A stretch of DNA of 64,000 bases from Thiosocius sp942490985 (GCA_942490985.1 CALNYW010000006.1:124001-188000); one strand, 5' to 3'; positions 54,708-63,236 are shown, numbered from the stretch's first letter. The notes: a model not told the origin generated them from the sequence alone. Translations and numbers: made by a program.

Positions 54708-55916
54708 ATGAAAGTCTTGCATGTGCTGGACCATTCGCTGCCGGTGCACACGGGCTACACCTTTCGCACGCGCAATATTCTCCGTCAGCAACAGGCCCTG
54801 GGGTGGCAAACCGTCCATGTGACGGGCAGCAAACACCCGGAACCTGGTCCAGACCCGGAATCAGTCGACGGCCTGGTATTTCACCGTACGCCGAAACAAG
54901 CGGGGTTCGTGAGTGCCTTGCCGGTCCTCGGTCAGCTCGATGTCGCACGTGGCTTGTCGCGTCGGCTCGACCAGCTGATCGAGACCGAGCGCCCCGATGT
55001 GTTGCATGCGCATTCGCCGGCACTGGATGGCCTGGCGGCATTATCGGCCGGCCGACGACACAGTCTGCCGGTGGTCTACGAATGTCGCGCGTTTTGGGAA
55101 GACGCCGCGGTTGATCACGGCACCACCCAGGCTGGTAGCTTGCGCTATCGACTGACGCGCGCCATGGAGACCCATGTTTTCCGTCGCGCCGACGCTGTCA
55201 CCTGTATCTGCGAGGGCCTGCGAAAAGACATTGTTGAACGTGGCGTGCCGGCATCGCGGGTTACCGTGATACCCAATGCGGTCGATGTGAACAGCTTCGG
55301 TGAAACTGCCGGTTATGACCGAGTGTTGGCGACCGAGTTGGGCATTCTCGATCGGCCGGTGATCGGTTTTCTGGGTTCTTTCTACGCCTACGAGGGACTC
55401 GACCTGGCCATCGCAGCGTTGCCGCAGCTGCGCCAACGCATACCCGACTTGATGCTGTTGTTGGTCGGCGGTGGCCCGCAGGCTGACAACCTGAAGGCGC
55501 AGGCAGCGGCCTTGGGTCTTGCGGATGCAGTGGTTTTCGCCGGCCGGGTCCCGCACGATCAAGTGCCTCGCTACTATGACCTGGTCGACGTGCTGGTCTA
55601 TCCCCGTCATCGGATGCGTTTGACGGATCTGGTGACGCCGCTGAAACCGTTGGAAGCGATGGCTCAGCGCCGGATTTTGGTGGCCTCGGACGTTGGCGGT
55701 CACCGCGAGTTGATTGAAGACGGCGTGACCGGTCGTCTGTTTCGTGCCGGCGATGCAGAGGCGTTCGCGGCGGTCGTCGCTGATCTGTTCGATCAGCGTG
55801 AGAGCTGGGGGCGGATGCGTGATGCCGGTCGGGTGTTTGTCGAACAGGAACGCAGCTGGGCGAGCTCAGTGGCGCGCTATCAGGGTGTCTATGACGGGGT
55901 GCTGGGGGTGGCGTGA
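54708..55916 (+). CDS. Exosortase A/PEP-CTERM-associated glycosyltransferase (GT4 type)
   Basis: This glycosyltransferase probably adds a sugar during exopolysaccharide assembly. It has 402 residues and the GT-B fold of GT4 enzymes. The start KVLHVLDHSLPVHTGYTFRT is characteristic of a subfamily found in exosortase A loci. The donor-binding half has GFLGSFYAYEGLDLAIAALP and, near the end, LVTPLKPLEAMAQRRILVAS with the conserved Glu. The ATG at 54708 has GGGGG nine bases upstream. It lies 21 bp after greA and ends four bases from convergent yhbY. In related genomes greA and yhbY are usually neighbours, so it appears inserted. Confidence 0.88.
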   Translation: MKVLHVLDHSLPVHTGYTFRTRNILRQQQALGWQTVHVTGSKHPEPGPDPESVDGLVFHRTPKQAGFVSALPVLGQLDVARGLSRRLDQLIETERPDVLHAHSPALDGLAALSAGRRHSLPVVYECRAFWEDAAVDHGTTQAGSLRYRLTRAMETHVFRRADAVTCICEGLRKDIVERGVPASRVTVIPNAVDVNSFGETAGYDRVLATELGILDRPVIGFLGSFYAYEGLDLAIAALPQLRQRIPDLMLLLVGGGPQADNLKAQAAALGLADAVVFAGRVPHDQVPRYYDLVDVLVYPRHRMRLTDLVTPLKPLEAMAQRRILVASDVGGHRELIEDGVTGRLFRAGDAEAFAAVVADLFDQRESWGRMRDAGRVFVEQERSWASSVARYQGVYDGVLGVA

Positions 55917-55920
55917 GCGT

Positions 55921-56217
55921 TCAGCGTGATGGTAAAGCGACCTTTGGCTTTTCGGCGTTGCGCCGGAACAGCACCTGCATCTGGCCGATGCGGTTGATCG
56001 TGTCGGCGCCCGTGCGGGCAACGATCTCGTCACCGAGTTCCAGCCGCAGGTCGCGGTCGGCGACAATCTTCAACTTGATCAGTTCGTGAGAGTCCAGGGC
56101 GAGTTCAATCTCGGCCATGACGCTGTCGCGGAGGCCGTGCTGACCGATGATGACCACCGGTTTCAGGTGGTGGCCAAGACCGCGCAGGTGGCGTTTTTGG
56201 TTCGGGGACAGGCTCAT
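55921..56217 (-). CDS. yhbY: CRM-domain RNA-binding protein YhbY
   Basis: YhbY binds pre-50S ribosomal particles and helps large-subunit assembly. It is 98 residues long, one CRM domain. The family start LSPNQKRHLRGLGHHLKPVV is clear, followed by VIIGQHGL and the HELIKLKIVADRDLR strand, where the GxxG-like loop of the domain lies. It is divergent from rlmE, another 50S-assembly gene, across 139 bp. Its 3' end meets the convergent glycosyltransferase. Confidence 0.95.
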   Translation of the reverse strand: MSLSPNQKRHLRGLGHHLKPVVIIGQHGLRDSVMAEIELALDSHELIKLKIVADRDLRLELGDEIVARTGADTINRIGQMQVLFRRNAEKPKVALPSR

Positions 56218-56356
56218 CGCAGTCGCGCTCTCGAAAACACCCGGACACTATACCGGGGCTCGCGTGTCACCGCAGGTGTGTCGGTCGACGGTCGGGCAGT
56301 CGCTGGAGGCTGATGGCATACTTCAGGGGCTAACCCAGGGAAGCTAGGTCAAGGGT

Positions 56357-56977
56357 GTGGGACGTTCGAAAAGCAGTCATCGCTGGATGCAACGGCATCT
56401 AAACGACGCCTTCGTTAAGCGCTCAAAGCGCGAAGGATACCGTTCCCGTGCTGCCTACAAATTGTTGGAATTACAGGAAAAAGATCACCTTATTCGGCCG
56501 GGCCAGGTGATCGTTGATCTTGGCGCTGCGCCCGGCGGCTGGCTGCAGGTCGCTCAACAGCTGGTCGGGCCGCAGGGCGTCGTGATCGGCATCGATCTCC
56601 TCCCGATCGACCCGCTACCGGGCACGACGCTGATCCAGGGCGACTTTCGTGAGGACGAAGCCGTGGCGGCGCTCGAGTCGGCATTGGTCGGGAGAACCAT
56701 CGACCTTGTTATCTCGGATATGGCCCCCAATGTAAGTGGCGTGGCCGCGGTCGATCAGCCGCGCGCGATGTACCTCTGCGAGCTGGCACTGGATTTTTGT
56801 CGTGGCCGACTGCGCTCAGGCGGCGGATTGGTCTGCAAGGTGTTCCACGGCGCGGGCTTCGATGACTGGGTGCGCGATGTAAAAAGCCAGTTCGGCCGCG
56901 TCGTCACGCGCAAGCCGCAAGCATCGCGGGCCAATAGCCGTGAGGTTTATCTGGTAGCCGGGAACTATCATTCGTAG
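56357..56977 (+). CDS. rlmE: 23S rRNA (uridine-2'-O-)-methyltransferase RlmE (FtsJ/RrmJ)
   Basis: RlmE methylates U2552 of 23S rRNA late in 50S assembly. It has 206 residues. The SAM site is VDLGAAPGGWLQVAQQ. The K-D-K-E catalytic residues fit KLLELQEKD, DMAPNVSG, LVCKVFHG and NSREVYLVA. The GTG start gives the family N-terminus GRSKSSHRWMQRHLNDAFVK. The ftsJ-ftsH pairing is conserved, here with 109 bp between them holding a heat-shock-like promoter. Confidence 0.97.
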   Translation: MGRSKSSHRWMQRHLNDAFVKRSKREGYRSRAAYKLLELQEKDHLIRPGQVIVDLGAAPGGWLQVAQQLVGPQGVVIGIDLLPIDPLPGTTLIQGDFREDEAVAALESALVGRTIDLVISDMAPNVSGVAAVDQPRAMYLCELALDFCRGRLRSGGGLVCKVFHGAGFDDWVRDVKSQFGRVVTRKPQASRANSREVYLVAGNYHS

Positions 56978-57019
56978 TAGTTTTCCCAAGAATCTGAATA
57001 AAGGTGAATATCGCCTTAA

Positions 57020-57046
57020 CTTGAAATTGCCGGTCTGACCCCGTTT
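57020..57046 (+). promoter_or_regulatory. Candidate heat-shock (sigma-32) promoter of ftsH
   Basis: CTTGAAA (57020-57026), a 12-bp spacer and CCCCGTTT (57039-57046) match the sigma-32 consensus with one mismatch in the -10 element. Transcription would start near 57053, about 34 bp before the ftsH GTG. Heat-shock control of ftsH is known in E. coli, which supports the call. Confidence 0.65.
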
Positions 57047-57086
57047 GGGTGGACCACAGAGCCCTGCGGGGCAAGAGGGACTCGTC

Positions 57087-59012
57087 GTGAACGACATGGC
57101 AAAAAACATCGTCCTCTGGGTCATCATCGCTGTCGTGCTGATGACCGTATTCAATAGCTTCACGACGCCGAAAACCGGGGCGCCGCAGATCTCCTATTCG
57201 AAATTCCTCCAGCAAGTCGACAGCAGAAACGTGGCGTCCGTCACGATCTACAAAGATGGTCGGATCGACGGCGTAATGACCTCTGGTAGCCGTTTCGCCA
57301 CCGAGTCGCCAAACGATCCGGGGCTGGTCGGTGACCTATTGTCGGCGGGCGTTGAGATCCGGGCGAAGCCGCCCGAACAGCCGTCTATTCTCTGGCAAAT
57401 CCTGATCAACTGGTTCCCGTTGTTCATCTTGATCGGGCTGTGGATCTTCTTCATGCGACAGATGCAGGGGGGCGGTGCCGGTCGGGGCGCGATGTCGTTC
57501 GGGAAAAGCAAGGCGCGCATGCTGACCGAAGATCAGGTCAAGGTTAACTTCGGCGACGTCGCCGGCTGCGAAGAGGCGAAAGAAGAGGTCAAAGAGCTCG
57601 TCGATTTCCTCAAGGACCCTTCGAAGTTTCAAAAACTCGGCGGCAAGATTCCGAAGGGCGTGTTGATGGTCGGTCCGCCCGGTACCGGAAAAACGCTGCT
57701 TGCCCGGGCGATCGCCGGAGAGGCCAAGGTGCCATTCTTCACGATCTCCGGCTCAGACTTCGTCGAAATGTTCGTCGGTGTCGGTGCGTCGCGGGTGCGC
57801 GACATGTTCGAGCAGGCCAAGAAGCACGCGCCGTGCATCATCTTTATCGACGAGATCGATGCGGTGGGTCGCCATCGCGGCGCCGGTCTGGGGGGTGGTC
57901 ACGACGAGCGTGAGCAGACCCTCAACCAGCTGCTGGTCGAGATGGATGGCTTCGAAGGGAACGAGGGCGTCATTGTGATCGCCGCCACCAACCGTCCGGA
58001 TGTCCTGGATCCGGCACTGTTGCGCCCCGGCCGATTCGACCGCCAGGTGGTCGTTGGGTTGCCGGATATTCTCGGCCGTGAGCAGATCCTCAAAGTGCAT
58101 CTGCGCAAGGTGCCGCTGAGCGACGACGTCAAGCCATCGCTCATTGCACGCGGAACGCCGGGCTTCTCGGGCGCTGATCTCGCCAACCTGGTCAACGAGG
58201 CCGCCTTGTTCGCCGCTCGGGCCAACAAGCGACTCGTCGACATGGACGACATGGAGAAGGCCAAAGACAAGATCATGATGGGCGCTGAGCGCAAGTCGAT
58301 GGCGATGAAGGAGAGTGAGAAGCGCCTCACGGCTTATCACGAGGCCGGTCACGCCATCGTTGGCCTGAAGGTGCCGTCGCATGATCCGGTCTACAAGGTA
58401 TCGATAATCCCGCGCGGACGCGCGCTCGGCGTGACGATGTTCCTGCCGGAAGAGGATCGCTACAGCCATAGCAAGGAGCATCTCGAAAGTCAGATCTCCA
58501 GCCTGTTTGGTGGCCGCATCGCTGAGGATCTGATCTTCGGCGGACACTCGGTAACCACCGGCGCATCGAATGACATCATGCGGGCCACCGAGATTGCACG
58601 GAACATGGTCACCAAGTGGGGCCTGTCTGAGCGCATGGGACCGTTGGCGTACGGCGAGGATGAAGGCGAGGTATTCCTGGGTCGCAGTGTGACGCAGCAC
58701 AAGGCGCTGTCTGATGACACCGCGCACGCTATTGACGAGGAAATCCGCGCATTTATCGATCGAAACTACGATCGTGCGGAGCAGATCCTCAAGGATCATC
58801 TCGACAAGCTGCATGCCATGGCCGATGCACTGATGAAGTTTGAAACCATCGATAGCGATCAAATTCGCGACATCATGGAAGGGCGGGACCCGCGTCCACC
58901 GGCAGGGTGGGACGACGACTCGTCGACCAAGCCAGGTGGTGGAACGGGCGCCGAGTCGGATAAAGCCACCGAAGGTGAATCGCCAATCGGCGGCCCGGCC
59001 GGACAGCACTGA
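57087..59012 (+). CDS. ftsH: ATP-dependent zinc metalloprotease FtsH
   Basis: FtsH is a membrane-bound AAA+ protease that degrades misfolded membrane proteins and regulators such as RpoH and LpxC. It has 641 residues. Two N-terminal membrane helices lie at about 8-26 and 102-122. Walker A is GPPGTGKT (196-203), Walker B IIFIDEIDAV, and the second region of homology RPGRFDRQV. The zinc site is HEAGH (418-422). The C-terminus is acidic and Gly/Pro-rich. The GTG at 57087 has AGAGGG eight bases upstream. An ATG three codons later (MAKN) is an alternative. Confidence 0.98.
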   Translation: MNDMAKNIVLWVIIAVVLMTVFNSFTTPKTGAPQISYSKFLQQVDSRNVASVTIYKDGRIDGVMTSGSRFATESPNDPGLVGDLLSAGVEIRAKPPEQPSILWQILINWFPLFILIGLWIFFMRQMQGGGAGRGAMSFGKSKARMLTEDQVKVNFGDVAGCEEAKEEVKELVDFLKDPSKFQKLGGKIPKGVLMVGPPGTGKTLLARAIAGEAKVPFFTISGSDFVEMFVGVGASRVRDMFEQAKKHAPCIIFIDEIDAVGRHRGAGLGGGHDEREQTLNQLLVEMDGFEGNEGVIVIAATNRPDVLDPALLRPGRFDRQVVVGLPDILGREQILKVHLRKVPLSDDVKPSLIARGTPGFSGADLANLVNEAALFAARANKRLVDMDDMEKAKDKIMMGAERKSMAMKESEKRLTAYHEAGHAIVGLKVPSHDPVYKVSIIPRGRALGVTMFLPEEDRYSHSKEHLESQISSLFGGRIAEDLIFGGHSVTTGASNDIMRATEIARNMVTKWGLSERMGPLAYGEDEGEVFLGRSVTQHKALSDDTAHAIDEEIRAFIDRNYDRAEQILKDHLDKLHAMADALMKFETIDSDQIRDIMEGRDPRPPAGWDDDSSTKPGGGTGAESDKATEGESPIGGPAGQH

Positions 59013-59022
59013 CCTGACACGA

Positions 59023-59044
59023 GGGGCACCTATTCAGGTGCCCC
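59023..59044 (+). terminator. Hairpin after ftsH
   Basis: GGGGCACCT, loop ATTC and AGGTGCCCC form a perfect 9-bp stem ten bases after the ftsH stop. TTCTGGCAT follows, so the T-run is poor. It may act as a partial terminator together with the next hairpin. Confidence 0.6.
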
Positions 59045-59062
59045 TTCTGGCATAATTTTGGA

Positions 59063-59097
59063 GGGCCGGGTGGCGCGATGCTGCCCGGCCCTTATTT
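59063..59097 (+). terminator. Second hairpin between ftsH and folP
   Basis: GGGCCGGG and CCCGGCCC form a perfect 8-bp stem around a 13-nt loop (59063-59091), followed by TTATTT. It is a better intrinsic terminator candidate than the first hairpin and lies just before folP, which would then need read-through or its own promoter. Confidence 0.6.
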
Positions 59098-59113
59098 GTG
59101 TCTGCGAGTTTTT

Positions 59114-59965
59114 ATGCTTCTCGACTGTGCTGGAAGATCACTGGACCTCGCTCGTCCTCAAGTCATGGGGATCCTCAATGTCACCCCTGACTCTTTTTCC
59201 GACGGCGGGCGCTATGTCGGCGGCGAGGCGGCCATTCGCCAGGCGGAGCGTCTCATCGGCGAGGGGGCGGCGATTGTCGATGTCGGTGGCGAGTCAACCC
59301 GGCCCGGCGCCCGGGCCGTGCCGTTGCAACAGGAATTGGATCGCGTCATGCCGGTGATTGAACGGATCGCGTCGGCGTTTGATGTCCCGGTTTCGGTCGA
59401 TACCAGCAAGGCCGAGGTAATGACGGCGGCAGCGGCCGCGGGTGCAGGCCTGATCAACGACGTGAATGCCTTGCGCGGTGTCAATGCATTGAGCGCAGCG
59501 GCGGCAACGGGTTTGCCAGTCTGCCTGATGCATATGCGAGGCGAGCCGCGCACGATGCAAACGGCGCCTCAATATGACGACGTGGTTGCCGATATTCTCA
59601 ACTATCTCGGTGACCGCCTGGCGCGTTGTGAGCATGCCGGAATGGCGCGTGGCCGATTGTTGGTCGACCCCGGTTTTGGTTTTGGCAAGACCCTGCGACA
59701 CAACCTTGAGTTGCTACGCGGTTTGCAGCGGTTTGAAGCACTCGGCGTACCGGTCCTGGTCGGTATCTCGAGAAAATCGATGTTGGGTACGCTGACCGGG
59801 CGGCCCGTGGATGAGCGTCTGGCGGGCAGCGTGGCCGCTGCGGTGCTGGCGGCCGAGCGAGGCGCGCGTGTCATACGGGTGCACGACGTCGCTGCCACCG
59901 TCGACGCATTGAAGATTTGGCGGGCAGTCGCGGATATTGATGCCGCTGCGCCTGAGGACGATTAG
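59114..59965 (+). CDS. folP: Dihydropteroate synthase
   Basis: FolP joins p-aminobenzoate to the pterin in folate synthesis and is the target of sulfonamides. It has 283 residues. The pterin-binding signature PQVMGILNVTPDSFSDGG lies near the N-terminus, with VGGESTRPGA following and LVDPGFGFGKTLRHN in the second half. The ATG at 59114 is preferred to an upstream ATG at 59078, which lies inside the terminator-like hairpin. No good ribosome binding site is visible for either. The gene ends one base before glmM. Confidence 0.95.
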   Translation: MLLDCAGRSLDLARPQVMGILNVTPDSFSDGGRYVGGEAAIRQAERLIGEGAAIVDVGGESTRPGARAVPLQQELDRVMPVIERIASAFDVPVSVDTSKAEVMTAAAAAGAGLINDVNALRGVNALSAAAATGLPVCLMHMRGEPRTMQTAPQYDDVVADILNYLGDRLARCEHAGMARGRLLVDPGFGFGKTLRHNLELLRGLQRFEALGVPVLVGISRKSMLGTLTGRPVDERLAGSVAAAVLAAERGARVIRVHDVAATVDALKIWRAVADIDAAAPEDD

Positions 59966-59966
59966 G

Positions 59967-61313
59967 ATGAAAAAAAAGTATTTCGGCACAGATGGTATCC
60001 GCGGTCGGGTGGGGCAGGGCCCGATCAATCCCGAATTTGTGCTCAAACTGGGGTGGGCCGCGGGCCAGGTGCTGGGCACGGGGCCAGGTAGCAAGGTACT
60101 GATCGGCAAGGACACGCGCATCTCGGGATATATGTTCGAGGCGGCGTTGGAGGCTGGGTTGGCGGCGGCCGGCGTGGATATCCGCATGCTCGGCCCGATG
60201 CCCACGCCGGCGGTTGCCTATCTGACGCGCACCCTCCATGCGAGCGCCGGTATCGTCATCAGCGCCTCGCACAATCCGCATGAAGACAACGGCATCAAAT
60301 TCTTTTCCGCCGAAGGGAGCAAGTTGCCAGACGCGATCGAGTCGGCGATCGAGGCCCAGATCGATAAGCCAATGACGACCGTCAGTTCGAGGGAACTCGG
60401 TAAGGCGAAGCGAATCGAGGACGCGCGGGGCCGATACATCGAGTTCTGCAAGAGCACGATCCCGTCGCGACTGGATTTCAGGGGGATGAAGCTGGTCGTC
60501 GATTGCGCGCACGGCGCCACCTATGACATCGCGCCGTCGGTGCTGGAGGAAATCGGTGCGGACGTCATCCGGATTGGTGCCGAGCCGAATGGTCTGAACA
60601 TCAATGACGGTTTCGGTGCCACACAGCCGCGAGCCCTGGCGAGTTCGGTCCGCGTCAACGGCGCTGATCTGGGTATCGCCCTGGATGGGGATGGCGACCG
60701 GGTCATCTTGGTCGATGACAAAGGAGAGATCGTCGACGGTGACGAGATTCTCTATGTGATCGCGCAATCGCGACTGCGCAACGGCGGGATCGATGGCAAA
60801 GTCGTCGGTACGCTGATGAGCAACCTCGGTCTCGAAGTCGCTTTGCGCGACCTTGGTATTGGCTTCGAGCGCGTCAAAGTCGGTGATCGTTACATTCTTG
60901 AAAGACTGACCGAGATGGGATGGACGCTGGGTGGCGAGGCGTCGGGACACATCATCTGCCGGGATCGCACCACCACCGGCGACGGGATCGTGTCGGCGTT
61001 GCAGGTGTTGGCCGAAATCAATACCAGCGGCAAGCCGCTGAGTGAGTTACGCGCCGGTATGCGGAAGTTTCCCCAAGAGTTGATCAACGTCCCGCTGGGC
61101 AATGCCCGGCCGGCCGATGTCATGCACCACAAGGCGGTCACCGAAGCCGTTCAGGCGGTTGAGCAGGCGATGGGGGACGAGGGCCGTGTCTTACTCCGGC
61201 CGTCCGGCACCGAACCGCTGATCCGTGTCATGGTTGAGGGTCGTGAAGCCGGACTGGTGGCGGCCAAGGCAAATACCATCGCCGACGTGGTACGCGCTTC
61301 CGTGACCCATTGA
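59967..61313 (+). CDS. glmM: Phosphoglucosamine mutase
   Basis: GlmM converts glucosamine-6-phosphate to glucosamine-1-phosphate for UDP-GlcNAc, needed for peptidoglycan and LPS. It has 448 residues. The phosphorylated serine is Ser101 in GIVISASHNPHEDNGIKF. The metal loop is ALDGDGDR. The sugar loop is GGEASGH and the phosphate-binding loop near the C-terminus is RPSGTEPLIRVM. The ATG at 59967 has AGG directly upstream and gives the family start KKKYFGTDGIRG. It follows folP after one base and is probably co-translated with it. Confidence 0.97.
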   Translation: MKKKYFGTDGIRGRVGQGPINPEFVLKLGWAAGQVLGTGPGSKVLIGKDTRISGYMFEAALEAGLAAAGVDIRMLGPMPTPAVAYLTRTLHASAGIVISASHNPHEDNGIKFFSAEGSKLPDAIESAIEAQIDKPMTTVSSRELGKAKRIEDARGRYIEFCKSTIPSRLDFRGMKLVVDCAHGATYDIAPSVLEEIGADVIRIGAEPNGLNINDGFGATQPRALASSVRVNGADLGIALDGDGDRVILVDDKGEIVDGDEILYVIAQSRLRNGGIDGKVVGTLMSNLGLEVALRDLGIGFERVKVGDRYILERLTEMGWTLGGEASGHIICRDRTTTGDGIVSALQVLAEINTSGKPLSELRAGMRKFPQELINVPLGNARPADVMHHKAVTEAVQAVEQAMGDEGRVLLRPSGTEPLIRVMVEGREAGLVAAKANTIADVVRASVTH

Positions 61314-61384
61314 ACGCACCGCCGACATTGCGTTGACGGCCGCGCGCCGCTAAGCTACGCCGCCTGTTTTTATCGGAGTTGAAG

Positions 61385-62140
61385 ATGCGTCAGCCACTGG
61401 TCGCGGGAAACTGGAAAATGAACGGCTCGCGTGCGAGCGTCGCTGCCCTGTTGGATGGACTGAAGGCCGATTTCGGCCAGGTTACAACCGCGGAGGTCGC
61501 CGTTTGCGCCCCGGCGATCTTGATCGCCGACACCCAACAGAGCCTGCAAGGCTCTGCGATCAAGTGGGGTGGTCAGGACCTCTCAGTGCATGAGTCCGGC
61601 GCCTACACCGGCGAGATCGCCGGTGCGATGCTGGCAGACTTCGGTTGTCACTTCGTGATCATCGGCCACTCGGAGCGCCGCGCCTACCATGGGGAGAGCG
61701 ACGCGCTGGTGGCGGAGAAGTTTGTCGCCGCGCGCAAAGCGGGCATCGTGCCGATCCTCTGTGTCGGTGAGACCCTCGAAGAGCGGGAGCAGGGAATCAC
61801 CGAGCAAGTCGTGGCGCGGCAGTTGGATGCGGTGATTGAGCACTGCGGTATCGAGCAAGTCGGTGAAGGCGTCATCGCGTACGAGCCGGTCTGGGCGATT
61901 GGCACCGGAAAAACCGCCTCGCCCGAGCAGGCGCAAGAGGTCCACGCCTTCATCCGCGGCCGGCTGGCGGCGAATAACCCGGCGGTCGCCGAGGCGGTCA
62001 GGTTGCTTTACGGTGGCAGTATGAACCCCAAGAATGCGGCTGATCTGATGGCGCGGGACGACATCGACGGCGGCCTTATCGGTGGCGCGTCGCTTAAGCC
62101 AGCCGATTTCCTCGCCGTATGCAGTGCGGCAAACCGCTGA
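61385..62140 (+). CDS. tpiA: Triosephosphate isomerase
   Basis: TpiA interconverts dihydroxyacetone phosphate and glyceraldehyde-3-phosphate. It has 251 residues. The start is RQPLVAGNWKMNGSRA, with the catalytic Lys in NWKMNG. The catalytic His lies in IIGHSERR and the catalytic Glu in AYEPVWAIGTGK. The phosphate loop is LLYGGSMNPKNA. The ATG at 61385 has GGAG six bases upstream and is preferred to a TTG two codons earlier. It is followed by secG after 18 bp. Confidence 0.97.
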   Translation: MRQPLVAGNWKMNGSRASVAALLDGLKADFGQVTTAEVAVCAPAILIADTQQSLQGSAIKWGGQDLSVHESGAYTGEIAGAMLADFGCHFVIIGHSERRAYHGESDALVAEKFVAARKAGIVPILCVGETLEEREQGITEQVVARQLDAVIEHCGIEQVGEGVIAYEPVWAIGTGKTASPEQAQEVHAFIRGRLAANNPAVAEAVRLLYGGSMNPKNAADLMARDDIDGGLIGGASLKPADFLAVCSAANR

Positions 62141-62158
62141 GCGAGAGGCAGCTAAGTC

Positions 62159-62575
62159 ATGCAGAGTATCCTGGTTGTCGTCCACTTGCTGCTGGCCATC
62201 GGTCTGGTCGCGCTGATCCTCATGCAGCACGGCAAAGGCGCGGATATGGGCGCCGCTTTTGGTTCCGGCTCCTCGGCATCAGTTTTCGGATCCCGAGGCG
62301 CATCAAACTTCCTGAGTCGAACGACCGGGATCCTGGCGACGGTCTTTTTTGTAACCAGCTTGGCGCTGGCCTACTTCGCGATGCAGGCCAACGAGCCTGA
62401 GACGCTGATGGAGGGGGTCGCCCCGCCACCATTGGTGGTTCCCGAGTCAGATGTGCCGCCGTTGACTGATTTGCCGTTAGTGCCAGAGTCTCCCGCTGCG
62501 CAGGACATTCCCAGCATTCCGGTCGAGACAGCGCCAGCCGAGGCAACGACGGATGTTCCAACGGTGCCAGAATAG
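62159..62575 (+). CDS. secG: Preprotein translocase subunit SecG
   Basis: SecG is the small auxiliary subunit of the SecYEG protein-export channel. It has 138 residues. Two membrane helices (SILVVVHLLLAIGLVALIL and about 60-79) flank the conserved loop HGKGADMGAAFGSGSSASVF. The C-terminal tail of nearly 60 residues is rich in Pro, Val, Glu and Thr and carries no recognised domain. It is longer than the E. coli tail. The gene leads directly to tRNA-Leu, probably on one transcript. Confidence 0.95.
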   Translation: MQSILVVVHLLLAIGLVALILMQHGKGADMGAAFGSGSSASVFGSRGASNFLSRTTGILATVFFVTSLALAYFAMQANEPETLMEGVAPPPLVVPESDVPPLTDLPLVPESPAAQDIPSIPVETAPAEATTDVPTVPE

Positions 62576-62596
62576 GCGCCAGGGGCCAGCAAACAA

Positions 62597-62681
62597 GCCG
62601 AAGTGGTGAAATTGGTAGACACGCTATCTTGAGGGGGTAGTGGCGAAAGCCGTGCCGGTTCGAGTCCGGCCTTCGGCACCA
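62597..62681 (+). tRNA. tRNA-Leu (anticodon GAG)
   Basis: An 85-nt class II tRNA with encoded CCA. The acceptor arms are GCCGAAG and CTTCGGC, with discriminator A. The anticodon stem CTATC/GGTAG holds the loop TTGAGGG, giving anticodon GAG (reads CUC/CUU). The long variable arm has a GGC-GAAA-GCC stem, and the T arm is GCCGG-TTCGAGT-CCGGC. It lies 21 bp after secG and directly before a strong terminator. Confidence 0.97.
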
Positions 62682-62687
62682 ATCGGG

Positions 62688-62722
62688 CGGTATCGCAGCG
62701 CAGCTTGCGATACCGTTTTTTT
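62688..62722 (+). terminator. Rho-independent terminator after tRNA-Leu
   Basis: CGGTATCGCA, an 8-nt loop and TGCGATACCG form a perfect 10-bp stem, followed at once by seven T residues. It is a textbook intrinsic terminator ending the unit that includes tpiA, secG and the tRNA. Confidence 0.93.
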
Positions 62723-62781
62723 ATGCCTATGAAAGCAATGGTTTAGCCTTAGAAAACAAGAAGATACTCGCAGCTTCCGAT

Positions 62782-62811
62782 TTGACACTGGGGACGTCGC
62801 GTCGCTATGCT
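62782..62811 (+). promoter_or_regulatory. Sigma-70 promoter of the nuo operon
   Basis: A perfect TTGACA (62782-62787), an 18-bp spacer and TATGCT (62806-62811, four of six matches to TATAAT including both key ends) lie after the terminator. Transcription would start near 62818, about 60 bp before nuoA. The 62723-62781 stretch before it is A/T-richer and holds no gene. Confidence 0.65.
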
Positions 62812-62879
62812 TCCGGGCTACCTGAAAACCGGTCCCACCGCCGGAAACCCTGCAAGGGCATCCCTGGAGAAGGCACGTC

Positions 62880-63236
62880 ATGCTGGAAAACTACCTGCCC
62901 GTCCTGATCTTCATCGTGATCGGCAGTGCCGTCGGTGCGGCGATGATTGGTCTCGGCTTTGTACTGTCGCCGAGCCGACCCGATAGCGAAAAAAATTCTC
63001 CCTATGAGTGTGGCTTCGAGGCATTCGAAGACTCGCGCATGAAGTTCGATGTGCGTTACTACCTGGTGGCGATCCTGTTCATCATCTTCGATTTGGAGAT
63101 CGCCTTTCTGTTCCCATGGGCAGTCGTGCTCGATCAGATCGGCATGGCTGGTTTCTGGGCGATGATGATTTTCCTCGGCATTTTGGTGGTCGGTTTCATC
63201 TACGAGTGGAAGAAAGGGGCGCTGGAATGGGAGTAG
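62880..63236 (+). CDS. nuoA: NADH-quinone oxidoreductase subunit A
   Basis: NuoA is a small membrane subunit of respiratory complex I. It has 118 residues and three membrane helices. The family block is NSPYECGFEAFEDSRMKFDV, which lies in the loop after the first helix, then RYYLVAILFIIFDLEIAFLF with the conserved Asp-x-Glu in the second helix. It starts the nuo operon, and its stop overlaps nuoB by 10 nt. Confidence 0.96.
   Translation: MLENYLPVLIFIVIGSAVGAAMIGLGFVLSPSRPDSEKNSPYECGFEAFEDSRMKFDVRYYLVAILFIIFDLEIAFLFPWAVVLDQIGMAGFWAMMIFLGILVVGFIYEWKKGALEWE

Noticed and set aside
57753..59009. A 418-codon open frame on the minus strand opposite ftsH
   Set aside because: The ftsH frame has all AAA+ and zinc-protease motifs. 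The antisense product has none and its composition is that of a shadow frame.
59871..60950. A 359-codon open frame on the minus strand opposite glmM
   Set aside because: It is antisense to an intact glmM with catalytic Ser and metal loop. No start region or domain supports it.
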